A DNA stretch of 64,000 nt from Theristus sp. LFF4_11 (GCA_030248135.1 JASANC010002295.1:23404-87403), one strand, 5' to 3'. Shown: positions 31,556 to 43,659, counted from the stretch's first letter. Notes: generated by a model not told the origin, from the sequence alone. Translations and numbers: made by a program.

Positions 31556-34500
31556 ATGACAATTAAGTTTTTAAGCGGTTTAAAAAAATTGACTTTTTTG
31601 ATCACCATCTACCACGTCATCTCGCCTGAGGTAACTAACGTCCAGTTCAAGCCTGTATTCAGCCGTTTTTCTGTGCTGTCTCTTTCCAGCATCTCTTGAA
31701 GGTCACATATGGAAAACAAAAAAAACAATTTGCAGAAGCGGCAAACTTTGAGTCGAATTGCACGGCAGCCGCTCAAGAGTCGGACGTCGCCGTCGCCGTG
31801 CACCACGCGAACCGATGCTTCCTCCGGAGCGTGTCGACGCACGGCAGCCAGGACGCAGCGGCCTCGTTCTGCACAAGCGCAACACTGGCCGGATTCACCG
31901 GTAAACTGTGTTTGTTTGAACCGGTCGGTGTATTCTGCATAATTAATAGCGTGCGAAACCTTTCTAAAATGTTACAGTAAGAAAATCGGACTTATGCTGG
32001 TTGAATTCAGTTGCAATATTTGATGCCATATGTTTTTCTGGCAACTTTGATCCCGTTGTTTCTTGTTGCGCGAGCTCTGTATATTCTGCAAAAAAAGTGA
32101 CAGATTGAAAGAAACAAATGGTTTGGCCGACTGCAGCTTCCTTCATGGTGCAGGGAGCGCGCAAAATTTTAATGAAAGACAAAAGAGTAAAGACGTTCAG
32201 AAACCGAAATTGTGTGACAAATTGTGCGTGTTTTTTTCATTCTTTCTTTGTTCTATTCTGCTCATTCTTTGTTCCTTGCACAGATAAAATGGGATAAAAT
32301 CCAGCATACTTGAAAACACAAGTCCTGGTCTGCAACTTGTCTCGCCTTGATTGAGCAGACAAGGAGTGCCTTACTTATTCGACCACACTGTTGCGTGGAT
32401 TTTTGATAGAATGAAAAAAAATTGACTTCCCGCCTGCGGGAACCATGCCCATTTCGGCGTCATATGCATGTAACTGCAATTTGTAATGGTGGCGTCACAG
32501 TGCGTCTAGTTTTGTAATGTGTTGTATCGCAAAATCAGAATCCAATTTTCACACCAGCTGGCCGTTTGGCGATAATACCAGACGTGACTACGCGGGACAC
32601 ACTGAACACGGCCGGTTTCTTTGTAAGTGACAGTCGATTCATTTCATGATTTCAAGCTCCAGTTTATTTTAGTTTATGCTGGGCTGCGTCACTGCGGACT
32701 CAACTGACGCCAAAATGTGATGTTACGTATGTATACAATGTGATGTTATAATACGTATTTTCGAGGTCGCACAATTGTAGTGGTAAACGTGTGCAAAAAA
32801 CGTAAAACTACAAAGCTGAACCGGAACTGGAGCCTATCCCTGATCCCAATGTTTCACCCCTTCAACAAGTTCAATCAAAGCTGGCTAAAGTTAAAAAGGC
32901 TTCGTTCGGGGTTAGGTTTAAATTTATGACCAGGAACCTACAACAACTTCATTAGAATTAGGATTAGTCTTAGGATTAGGAACCTCGGTTAAGATTTCAT
33001 TGAAACCAGACTAAAACCAGCAAAACAAACTACCAAAAAACGTTTATATTTGTTGGTTTTGAAAATAAATGGAAAGAAATGAAGATTATTGCCTGTTCGA
33101 CGTCGCACGGCACATACACAGGCGGGCGGTAACGCTTGGTTGGCGGCGAGACAGACGGACAAAACTGACGAGCCAGCCGGCAACTGGCATTGGCTGAAGC
33201 TGCCAGCTGGCCACTTGGCAATGCCCGTAAACAGTGCGCTGTGGAGCACCACCGAGCCGAACAATTATGCGAACGCTGAAGAATGTGGCATCAGTTTACC
33301 AGCGGGCACCATGGCAGACACGCATTGCACGAATGCCGGCTCACTGAGTGCACTTTGCGAATATCGTGGTTCGTGAACGAGTAAAAAGCGTTTTGAACTG
33401 AGAAAAAAATGACAACTTTGTACGGATTCAGCTCTTCAGCGGGTTCGTATTGTCCAGAAGTTATGTATAAAATAGGATTCCCACAAGATAACTTTTCTGC
33501 AAGATACATGTAGTGCTGTGCACGCACAATTTTTTTTTTCATTTTTGCCCAGGCCCCGCCAACTGCAGCGAGTTGGCGTGTCAAAACGGTGCCACGTGTG
33601 TGGACAACCTGAACCGTGGTGCACCATCCGTTTGCTTCTGTCCCGTTGGGTTTGACGGCATCAAATGTGAACGTACGTTTGTGCAGTATCTGCTGCAAGG
33701 CTTGTATCTGCTGATTTGGTTGAATGTGCAATGTGCAGCGTCGCTGGTGCTGCAAAAAAACTATTTCCCGCCAGAATATTGTGTTATTCAACTGTTTCAT
33801 TCGTATATTTCGATCATAGTTGATGTCAATTTTTTTTCAAAAGATGACGTCGATGTGGTCGGTTCTGTTCAGATGATTAGGTAACATCGCATGAAGCTTT
33901 AGCTCAAATGATATTATAATTTCTTTGGTATGTACTTTTTATGTCGTTTTCAGAAATCGCCAGTTCCACCGTGCAGGCTTCATTGTTCTACAAAGTCGCC
34001 CATAACAAAATACCGCGTGTCAACGAAACCACCTGGCTGAGTATCATAGCAAACGATGTTTATGACTGCGGTAACCATTTCAAGGGCGGGGGTGTCAGTG
34101 AGTTTGAATTTATACAAGTGTACATAGCGTCGTGTTGACCGTAACACAGCATCGAACGGTGAACGTGTGGGACAGCAACGGACGGACAATCGACACGGAC
34201 AACGCTGACGATCGATGCTCTCTCGCATGCTACAAAATTGTATAACTCGGCAAAATTGCCCCAACAGAGTGCAACGTCTTTAGAATCGACCGTCACAATC
34301 CTGATTTTGGAGGGGACTTTGGGTTGGGGGGGGGTGGGGGTGAAAGCGGTTGTTTTAGTTTTGTGTAGTACTGGAACTAGTCGAAATTTCAGGCAGCACT
34401 TGTGGCAAGCACGCGTGGTGTCTGTCGTTCAGCTACCACGCCGGTACAAACGACTGCAACCTGTACACTGGTCGCACGTGTGTGCGGCCGGAAAGCGTGC

Positions 34501-34592
34501 CGTGCTCGCCGGACTTCAGCCTGCAGACTGCTGCCGATTACGTTTACCACGAGCTACAGAGCGCCGCTGTGCAGCCGTTCCTGATTGCATAG
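31556..34592 (+). CDS. secreted C-type lectin / EGF / PAN-domain protein
   Basis: Seven exons joined by phase: 31556-31630, 31690-31900, 32558-32622, 33122-33368, 33553-33672, 33954-34070, 34393-34592; 344 aa. Residues 1-25 (MTIKFLSGLKKLTFLITIYH..) form a signal peptide. A C-type lectin fold follows (about 35-200), with GRLAIIPDV, NAWLAARQTD, GNWHWLKLP, LWSTTEPNN and SLSALCEYRG. EPNN resembles the EPN sugar-binding motif that favours mannose-type ligands with calcium. An EGF-like domain (CSELACQNGATC..CFCPVGFDG..C) comes next, then a PAN/apple-like domain with CGKHAWCLSFSYHAG..CNLYTG. This is likely an extracellular recognition protein. The intron before exon 4 lacks a clear polypyrimidine tract, but the phase and lectin alignment fit. 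Confidence 0.88.
32095..32350 (+). repeat. dispersed repeat R5, copy in lectin gene intron
   Basis: GGGAGCGCGCAAAATTTTAAT, GAAATTGTGTGACAAATTG, CTCATTCTTTGTTCCTTGCA and GTCCTGGTCTGCAAC blocks recur in the same order at 42372-42605. The copies are diverged but collinear. No coding frame. Confidence 0.6.
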
Positions 34593-34622
34593 ACGTTTTG
34601 ACATCTATTTGTATTATTTGAA

Positions 34623-34628
34623 AATAAA
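34623..34628 (+). terminator. polyadenylation signal of the lectin gene
   Basis: AATAAA lies about 30 bases after the TAG stop of the C-type lectin/EGF/PAN gene, a normal distance for an animal poly(A) signal with a short 3' UTR. Confidence 0.6.
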
Positions 34629-34646
34629 TGAAACACATTTCCCAGA

Positions 34647-34902
34647 ACACGCGCATACTATGACCTATTTTTTAAAACGTGTCCCACTGAAATGGCGTTT
34701 CATGTGCCGCCAAACATGCGCTTGCTGTTCACAGCAAACCAGACTATCCGTTTAGCCGATTTCTTCCCGTAAACAAATGGTGAATGTCAAATCAGTCACA
34801 CCAAACTGACATTTCAGTGCCTGTACTTTGACAAACGGGCGTTTTTAAAGCAAATGACGTCATTTTAGTCCGGACACGCTTGAATAAATCCACAATAGTA
34901 TT
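34647..34902 (+). mobile_element. 255-bp MITE, copy 1 (between convergent genes)
   Basis: The block with ACGTGTCCCACTGAAATG, AACATGCGCTTG, AGCAAACCAGACTATCCG and AACGGGCGTTTTTAA is repeated in reverse complement at 36893-37142. The ends form imperfect inverted repeats (CGTGTCC..AAATGACGTC at both termini). It lies just past the poly(A) signal of the lectin gene. Confidence 0.8.
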
Positions 34903-35082
34903 TTTGTAATTTTAAAAGATTCGCATGTTTTGTAACATTTCGTCCAGTCCTGCAGTTCCAAAAATGACAGACAAATGAAATGATTTTCCATACTATACCA
35001 CGCTGTAAAAAAGAAAGATGTTTTCGTGATTGTGTTTCGTTTTGTTTCGCTTCAGGAAAACAATGTCACATGTTCTTTCTTA

Positions 35083-35194
35083 GGGGCATTCATGAATCAA
35101 TATACAATATATCAATATATATCGTACATATAGTGACCGTGTAGTTATGTTATAAACAGTTGCGCGTTACCAAATACTGCTTCATGAATGCCCC
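35083..35194. mobile_element. mini inverted-repeat element, GGCATTCATGAA family, copy 2
   Basis: Ends GGGGCATTCATGAA and TTCATGAATGCCCC enclose AAATACTG and an ATATAT-rich centre. It lies in the spacer between the convergent lectin and SDR genes. Confidence 0.7.
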
Positions 35195-35462
35195 ATTTCG
35201 TTTTTCGCTGCTTTATGTTTTTGTAACAAAAGTTCATGAACTCATTTTTACATTGACGAATTTTGTGATTGTGTTGCATTGGGCGGTCCAAAAGCATTTT
35301 ACTATAGCTACTAAATCGTTCCCTTTCAAATTATACTGGTCCGATTGAGCTCAAAGTGTTGCATGGATGCCTGGACGTTTTGTGATTTTGTTGCTGCTTC
35401 TATGATAGCCACAACATGTTTCTATGTCAGTTATAAACACAATCAAAGTCAACAAATTCAAA

Positions 35463-38400
35463 TTATACACAGTTTCCACCAAATTTGCAGTCAGTGATTG
35501 TTTCACTGATCTCCCAAAGTCGTGCTGCTTTTTGCAAACTGCGCGCTTGTGGCGCCTTTATTCCGAGCGAGCAGTCCGTGAAATAGACACCGGACACCGA
35601 GCTGAGCTCCAGCGCCAGTGCTGCGTACAACGTACATTGGCAGCCTTCCTGCAGGGTCTGCAAAGTGCAATCACAACATATCGTATTCGAAAATCGCGTT
35701 TGTAAGTGGCTTTTTTAAAAACTTGAAAATTTGAGATCTCCTCGAATGTGTGCATAATTATACGAGTCAACACTGATTCACCAGTACAGTACACCAGTGA
35801 CCAACGTACTTCCAATAAGAGTTGTTTTGTAATAAAACTGGCCTTTTCGCCAGTTGTTTTGACATGTTTTGGCCATGCAGACGTGCTATGATTAAATTTG
35901 GAGCATCATCGCAGCACATGCAGGCAGTCATACAGACAAAAACGAGGTGCAAACATTCAGATGTTGATTGCTTAGAAATGGTTGTCTTTGAAATCAAATA
36001 ATTTGAATGCTCAACATAAAAACAACCTTCATGAACGGTCGGAGATGCCAATAAAATGGCCGCCAATACCAGGCCAACGGCTGGAAAATGTCCGTTTTTA
36101 TGACACCAGGATGCAGTGAATTGGCGGTGACATCTGAAAAAAAAACCATTTTACACCGAAACAGAAAACGGACTGAGGGCAATCAGCATCTTGGTCAAGT
36201 TTCGTTTCAAAGTACAGTAAATCCGCATAGGTAAAGCAAAAAATCGGAATCTCAATTCGACGGCACCGCAAATTTGAAATACTGCGCAATCGATGAAACG
36301 TTTTTTTTCATGCGTATTATTGCGATTGATGCGCATTGTGCTGTGAGCCACGGTTTGCGTCTAAATACATGACAGAACAGCCAATCAGCGAACTTTCCGA
36401 GCTTTATTACCAAATAACAAATTCACGCAAAAAAATAATGTACATGTTCGCTGCGCTTATTGATGCAGATGCACGAATCCAGGTACTCTTCGATTCACAT
36501 CATTTTTCAAAAGCCTGCGTTGTTCTCAGAGGAAAAAAGCTCTTTGCTTTGCTCAACAAAAATTTGAAGTAGGCGAGTTTGTGCATGTGAATCGACAAGT
36601 GCACGAACTAGTGCATCAACATGTGAAATAGGTTTTTTGCGTGTTAAATGCAAACGTTGTCCGCTCTGCAGACCACAAACTTGTCCCTCGTAGTCGCCGT
36701 GCCAACTCGTCAGTGAACAGAATGTTGCACAGTTTGCTGTCGTTATACGGCGAATTTTTGTCGTACTTCAGTTCGTAGTTCAAATTGTCAAAGTTCACCC
36801 GACCCAACCAATGCAGATAGGAAGACAACGTAACAACACGGCCCTGACGTGATTGTTTCAAGCGACCTGATATGAGATTTGATGAAAAATACCGTATACA
36901 TATTGTGGATTTATTCAAACGTGTCCGGACTAACGTGATGTCATTTTATTTAAAAACGCCCGTTTGTCAAAGTACAGGCACTAAAATTTCAGTTTGGTGT
37001 GACTGATTCGACATTCACCATTTGTTTACGGGAAGAAATCGGCTAAACGGATAGTCTGGTTTGCTGTGAACGACAAGCGCATGTTTTGTGGCACATGACG
37101 TCATTTCAGTGGGACACGTTTAAAAAAATAGGCCATACATACACTCGTTGATTTGCTGCTTTCGGCAGCCGGCGCACTGTGGATCCGTCAGCTTTTTTTC
37201 GCCCAATAAATTGGAGGTCAAAGCCAAAACAAATTTGAGAAAAATTCGATCAAACTTACCTAACAGCAAGTTGGTGAGCAAAAAGTGACCGAAATGATTC
37301 GTGGCCATTGTCAACTCGAGACCATCTTCCGTCACCGTTCGTTCGTTGAGCCCCAAAAAAAAACTTTTTTATTTCGCACGATCCAGCGCGCTGATTGGTT
37401 GTCTCTTGTTGAAATATGTGACCAATCAGCATTTTCAATCAGATCAGCTTAACAGCAGTATTTCAGCAGTAATACAGTATAGTGGCGTAAAACTTACAAG
37501 CAACCGCAGCACTATTAATCAGAACATCAACGGGGCCCTGAGTGCTTTCATTGAAAGCTGCGACGAATTCGCGAATTGTCTTCAGTCTGCTCATGTCGAC
37601 GTACCACATGAATACCTGAAAACGAGTTTTTAATGCCGTATCAGTCAATATAATATAGAATGCGCCGTTTCCTGTGTTGCATGGCAATTACAGCACTGAA
37701 AACCATTTCCAAGCATTTTTCCAAATTTCCAAGCATTTTACAAAACGGTCCATCTTGCTTGGCTTCCGGTGGCAGCAAACATGATATGGAGCGTTCAGTT
37801 TTCCAAGTTTGCTACCATTTTTACCAACAAGATAGAGCGTTTAATAAAAATCGATAAAAATGTTTGGAAATGGTTTTCAGTGAGTCATCGATCAGCAACC
37901 AACATTTGGATTCTTGGTCTTATGGACGATTTCTTCAAGTGTGACCTCTCCTTTGAGCACATTCCTGCACAGCAAATGAACCGTAGCTCCATGTTCGGCG
38001 AGAATTGTTGCAGTGAGCTTTCCAATGCCTAAAAATGAGCGGAACTTTGAAACCTTTGAGGTCATCGAGTTTTAATGTCTTAACTCTGCGCCAGCAACAC
38101 AACACTGCAATTAGAATGCGAAATCTTATGCACTCAAAATTTTACCATTGTGTAAGTCTGAATCAATAATTTTTTTGACGATTAAACGCAGTCAGGAAGT
38201 GCGATTGATTACACAGTTTTTCAATATCATATTTTTTTTGAATATTGATAAACCCAATCATTAAATTCAAGCTCTAGTCAATCAGCATCGGTGGTGCAAA
38301 TCCAAAACTACCTATACCGCCAGTAGGTCCAGTGATCAGAACGACTTTTCCATTCAGGTTCTGCGTGATTTCATAGCGACCGCATGTGATGCGCACATAA

Positions 38401-38555
38401 ATCTTTGCCAATATCAACAGTTGCACATAGATGAGTGCGATTGTTATCAGGTACCAATACCACTCAAATGGCATGCTTTCGAACGTAAACACAATTGGTG
38501 CACTGAAAGTCAACAAGTCGCCGATGAGATGACAGAATCGGCCGAGAAACAACAT
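35463..38555 (-). CDS. short-chain dehydrogenase/reductase, retinol dehydrogenase-like, membrane-anchored
   Basis: Seven exons: 38555-38312, 38028-37904, 37615-37498, about 37355-37260, 36866-36681, 36133-36027, 35657-35463; about 355 aa. The N-terminus has hydrophobic segments (WYWYLITIALIYVQLLILA), then the cofactor motif TGPTGGIG, DMSRLKTIREF, a modified INSAAV where NNAG is usual, TEDGLELTMATNHFGHFLLT, LSSYLHWLGRV with the catalytic Ser, YNDSKLCN with catalytic Tyr and Lys, and NVTANSLHPGVIKTDI. The pattern is that of the RDH11-14 group: NAD(P)-linked oxidoreductases of retinoids or other lipids, usually on the ER or mitochondria. Substrate cannot be told. The exon 4 acceptor is odd: the frame-consistent start has no AG, and the only nearby AG gives the wrong phase by one base in a run of nine T. 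Confidence 0.87.
36893..37142 (-). mobile_element. 255-bp MITE, copy 2, in SDR intron
   Basis: Reverse complement of 34647-34902 over almost its full length, located between exons 4 and 5 of the SDR gene. Scattered differences and small indels separate the copies. Confidence 0.8.
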
Positions 38556-39265
38556 TTCTCATCTCTTGGTTTTTTGACAAATTATGAGTTTAGAACAGAT
38601 TATGTATTTACTGTTTAGAGCGGAATACCAGTAGTACTACGCGAGTTATGAATTATTAGCGAAAATTGATAATTGCGTAAGTCACAGAATTTGCTTTGAC
38701 ACTGTGTCGGTACGAACGTACGCAACACAGTTTGGTACAATACAAGAAAAGGTGTACCTATTTTACCACTAAATAGCAGCCGCATGCTTATTGGCTGAAT
38801 AGCACAGGTTCAGTCAATAAACATGCATGATTCAAAACGAATTTGTTCTGTTATATTTCGACTGATTCGCAAAAGTTCTAAAGTTCTATGATTAGGTGTG
38901 TTTTATCAGCATTTTTGTTCAGACGCCGACGCCCAGGAAAATGCCGAGTTTTCTCTGGCATTTCGGTTTTTGTTGATCTTCAAAACAAGAACAAAACAAC
39001 ACATGGCTATTATCGGCTTGAGCTTTTTCAACAAAAACAAACAAAACAAAAAGTTCGTCCATTTTCAAAACACAAACATTGAAAAACAGTGGAAAATTTT
39101 TGACCCGTTCTGCAAATCAAAGAAATCTTGGGAACGCCATGAAATAACAGCAACAAAAGATTGACTTGGAAAACCACTACCATAACAAAAAAGCAACAAA
39201 TAATAGCTAATCAGAGCAGTATTTTCAACATTTTTTTCAACTGTCAAACGTTTTTTCCTCAAATG

Positions 39266-42200
39266 TCACTCATCATCAATGTAGTCATCCAACGGTTCTT
39301 CTAGTTCCGCGGTCTGTTTCTTCTGCACCATTTTCTTTGTCTTACACGTGGCACGTTTTGCTTTGCGCCGCCCGCCGCGTCGTTTTCGCTGTAGCACATG
39401 TCATTGTGTTTATTTGACTTTTCATTGTTCTGTTACTTTTGTTTTCATGTCTATATTTGCGTTACACCATTGTCAATAACAGAAAACGAGCACAAAACAA
39501 TAATAGCTGAACAAGAAGAGTTGGAACAGAATTGTATGCCACACCGTTCTTTAGGAGAGCGCGAGGGCAATGGAAACGAGGGAACGCAACGGCAGCACAA
39601 TGCTGCGCTCGCTCACCACAACAACGGGCGTGTCACCGTGGTGCGCCTCGTGTCGCTCGATGCAGCGTGCGTCGTCGTTGGCGTCGTTGTCAGCGGCGTC
39701 CGCAGCGGCCGCCAACCGCTTGATCTCGTCTGGCTGATCGCCGCGTCGCAACGCCTCGGCGACGTCCAACGGCAACGTGGCACTTCTCAGGCAACAGCTC
39801 AGGCGCTGCTGGTGCGCGCGCAGCTCAACCGGATACTCGAACGCACGCTGACACCACGCGCATCGGTGACGGAAGAACTCTGAACGGGCACAACACCGAT
39901 GAAGCAAACCAACTTCGCTTTCGACCAGTCAAACCTTTGAAACAAACCAACCTACTTCACAAAACCAATGAAACAAACCAACCCTTTTCAGTTGGTTTTC
40001 GCTCAGTGTTTCCGACTTTTCTGCCGTCTGTGCCCGTCATCCTAAGCGTATTACTTCAATAATTTGCGACTGTTTTCTGGTCTGCTCGTTGGGGGCGGGT
40101 TGATCGGAATAAATTTTGATTTTGGAAAACCAACCAACACCAGCAAAACCATAAAAACTGTCAAGTTTGTAATTACACGTTAGCTATGATTCTATGAACG
40201 TGCACAGCGTAGCCACTGGAAACCTGTTTTTCCCAAATCCCCATTGCACTTGCCTGACCAAGAACAAAGTTGCAAAACGCACGTTTATTGGCGTGCACTC
40301 GCAGTTCGTGATTCTTCAAGTTTGACTCATGGGTGAACGTTTTCTGGCACACGTTGCACTTGAATGGGTGGTCATCTGAAAAAAGCCGACTAAGTTTCTG
40401 ATTTATTTTTCTTGCTATCATAGCCACAAACTGATTGGTCTTGGATGCGCTGAGTGATCGCACACTATATCCGTCATAACCTGTCACTTTCGTTCGCACA
40501 ATACAAAGCGCGAACCTGCAGTACCTAGAACAGGACCGGAGTCACTGTATTTTCCCACAGCTAGGTTTTCGGTCCCCAGATTCCGTCTTTTTGATTCAAA
40601 CTCTTGCGCGCTCTGAACCACGCCAATTACAGGTTTATTTTGACACAATGTACATACTTGTGCCAGTGTGATGCAGCAAAGAGTGCCAGCTTAATATGAC
40701 CAATATTACCGATGAAACGTTGCACTTTCGAGCGCGCTATCCCAAAGACCCATCCATGCACGCGCGCGCTGAAGCGCGTTGACGCGCGCTAACATGAACG
40801 TGCGTATAAATTTGCATATGTTCTAAGACTGAAGCGCGCTGTTTTTTTTTGCTTCGTGAATGTGTAGCGAAGTGACGCGCGTCAGCGCACGTCAACCTCC
40901 ATGTATGGCGCTTAAAGCGGCATTCATAAAGTAGTATTTGGCGACGCATAGCTGTGTTAAAACATAGCTACGCGGTCACTAAATAGTACTTCATGAATGG
41001 CGCTTCAGAGACGCAAGCGCGCTGGTGTCGCACCTTTGCTCATGTGCGTCAGCATGTGCACCTGCAGTTTGAATTTACTCGCGAACACTTTCGTGCACTG
41101 CGCACAGCGCAAGTCGTGCGCCACGTTCGCTTTGCGAATCGGCCGTCGCCATTCGTCCGGCTGTGCTGTATTGCTGCAGTGCTGAGAGCTGCAAACACAG
41201 CGGACTGTTGCAGCAGACACGGTCAAAATCAATAGTAAAGGCGGAAACACCATTTAGTTTTTCGTCCGTACGCACAAACGTCGTTCTAAATCCCGTGCGC
41301 AAACCAATCGTGTCCGTAATGCATTAAGATAGCACACACGACACGATTTCTAAATCGCGTGGCCATTTTTACGTGTCGTGTCCGTGCGTACGCACAAAAA
41401 ACTAATTGCTAAATGCGCCTTAAGTGCTCGTTATGTTCGCATCGGATGAAAACAGTTGATGAGCTCAACACTGCAACGACCCGGTGAATAATAATAACTT
41501 AATATACGGTTTTCAGTATTGTAGCGTGGCCAAAAGAACACAAAAAATCCAAAACCAAACTAACAAAAACACCAACCCCTGATGTAACAACAGTAGTCTC
41601 CGGGTGCTGAATTGTTCGTCGCACCAATCACAACGCATTTTTCGACCAGCGCTTGTTTTCTGTTTTGTCGCTTGCTGTTTGTTTGCGTTTGTCTTCACCT
41701 GGTCGTCTCCCTTTTCCGAACTGAAAACTTTGGCAATTTTGTTTGTTTTTGTGGAACGTTTTCTTTCAAAACCCCATTTTCCAAAAACTGCCTTTGCCAA
41801 GTTTGCATCAATATACATTACAGAGACGTAAAAGCAGACAAACGGTGATACGCTGGCGTATACCAAAACAAAAACGTCTCGCTAGACTTGAGTTGTTGGC
41901 ATTTTCATCGTCGATATGTGCCTGTACGTACAGTGTATTTCTAAATTGCAATTAGTTGATTGGTCGGTGACCACGTGATTCATGCATTTCTGTACAGGCA
42001 TTGCTGTGGAGGTGGAGCTTACCCCGCAGAGACTGCATGCACCACGTGTGCACCAACGACCAATCAGCAAATCGAATGTGACATAGAAATCGCATGGATA
42101 CTGGGCAGGTAATAAAGGTTGGGGCTGGTAATAAAGCGGTTTTTGTATGGACAGGAAAAAACGGTTTTATTTACGTTTTATTTCTCAATTTTTCCTGCAC

Positions 42201-43623
42201 CCAAAAGTGTCTAGAAGCTGGACCCTCCAATTTAAAAAAAACAGAAACACAATTGAAATTAGTATTTGAAGCTACAAGTCTGACATTTCACAAATCCAAT
42301 TTTACACAGTTCCATTTCCACTTTTCAGTTTTTCAGTTTTGAAGTACCAAAACTTCGAAAAATTTTAAGGTACGGAATGGCCGATTAAACATGACAGCTT
42401 TTTCAGGACGCAAGGAGCGCGCGAAATTTGAATAAATGAAAAAAGTCATTCAGGAACCCAATTGTGTGTCAACTTTGACGTGTTTTCTTAAACTAATTTA
42501 TTCTTCGTGCTGACATGTTCATTCTTTCTCCCTTGCACACACGATTGGTGTTCTTGAAGAAGACAACTCCTAGTCTGCAACAAATCCGGCTTTAAGGAAG
42601 AATACAAAGACGGCCTTATTTAATCAGCCATACCGTTAAAACCGGCTCTTTATTTTTGCAAAAAAAACGAAAAAAACGTTTTTCGGGAAAACCGGTTTTA
42701 TTTCTGCCAACCATGGCAGCATTTCGCCTCACCTCTCGTGCGCTCTTCGACCGTCGATCCGTCTGTAGTCGACGTCGGGCGGGTTCGCCATGAACTGCTC
42801 GTGCACATGGCCGTGCTCTCTGCGTTCGTGCTGCTGCCGCGTGGCGACACGAGCGAACGAACGACGACACCACGCGCACGCCATGAACACACGCTCGTGG
42901 TACTGGACAATGTGACTATGCTGGTGTAAACCTGGCACACTGCTGCGCACAGACACGCGCCAACTGTGCATTACAGTACGAAAACGAACGCACGGGGGTG
43001 GACAGAAATGAAACAGCCGATTGGTGGCTGAATAATATGTTTTCTTGGAATGTGTATCTCGTAATTCCGATACCGTTCATGCTGCATCTTGATTCAGAGA
43101 GAAAGCAAAACCACAAAATTTCAACCTGTTCATGATGACGAAACTGACGGTCATGTCTGAACACTTTCGGACAGTACGGACAGCGAATATGGGTTGGGTG
43201 AACGGTTGGATGCGTTGGCGAACTGCAGCGAACGTCAAAGAATGGCACAAACGAAAAATCGGCGATTTTGAATTTTTTTACTGTACACGGTGAAAGCTGT
43301 TTACACTGAGTCAGCAAAAACAAAAAAGACCAGAAACATCATTTTCGCAGTATCAAACCACGGTCAGCGCACCGTGATCGCTCGTTTGCCTCGGCCGTGC
43401 GTTTCTCGTTGGCACGCTGCCACGCCGCATCGAGCAGCTCGTCGAGCGTGATCGGATGGGCCGCAAACTGGACGCCCGTCGTCGCCGAGTGTTCACCAAA
43501 ATCAGCGTAATAGCCGCCGCGATACGCGTGAATCGTGTCCGCCGTGACCGCCGCCACCCGCATCGCATCACTCGAATTGGGTGGCACTGGCTGCTGCTGC
43601 TGGCGCTCAACGACGACTGCCAT
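39266..43623 (-). CDS. C2H2-type zinc finger protein, six fingers
   Basis: Eight exons joined by phase: 43623-43373, 43222-43126, 42902-42733, 41720-41577, 41188-41034, 40375-40283, 39879-39617, 39388-39266; 431 aa. The N-terminal 90 residues lack fingers and include TLDELLDAAWQRANEKRTAE. Fingers: CPYCPKVF.. (split by intron 2), CAWCRRSFARVATRQQH, CDWCDEQFSTRR (split by intron 4), CAQCTKVFASKFKLQVH, CNVCQKTFTHESNLKNH and a last one, CAWCQRAFEYPVELRAH, with Cys as its final ligand. The C-terminus has a basic RKRRGGRRKAKRA-like stretch (nuclear signal) and an acidic end, EEPLDDYIDDE. It is probably a nuclear DNA-binding regulator. Fingers are not joined by the TGEKP linkers of large ZNF families. 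No named orthologue is claimed. Confidence 0.87.
40914..41005. mobile_element. mini inverted-repeat element, GGCATTCATGAA family, copy 3
   Basis: Ends AAAGCGGCATTCATAAAG and CTTCATGAATGGCGCTT enclose AGTATTT..AAATAGT and a TAGCTGTGTTAAAACATAGCTA inner stem. It lies in intron 5 of the zinc finger gene, 29 bases from exon 5. Confidence 0.75.
41236..41424. mobile_element. about 190-bp inverted-terminal element in zinc finger intron
   Basis: The left end (AAAGGCGGAAACACCATTTAG, GTCCGTACGCAC) pairs with the right end (GTGCGTACGCACAAAAAACT, GCTAAATGCGCCTTAA) in reverse complement. A CACGAC/GTCGTG inner pair is also present. It lies in intron 4 of the zinc finger gene. No coding capacity. Confidence 0.6.
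42372..42605 (+). repeat. dispersed repeat R5, second copy
   Basis: Collinear with 32095-32350: AAGGAGCGCGCGAAATTTGAA, CCAATTGTGTGTCAAC, TTCATTCTTTCTCCCTTGCAC and CTAGTCTGCAAC. It lies in intron 3 of the zinc finger gene, on the opposite strand to the gene. Confidence 0.6.
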
Positions 43624-43659
43624 GTTTGTTGCTGGCCTGTCAAGAAAAGCAGCAAAAAT

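Noticed and set aside
39398..39883. 161-codon plus-strand open frame
   Set aside because: It is antisense to exon 7 of the zinc finger gene, whose minus-strand frame has a zinc finger and correct splice phases.
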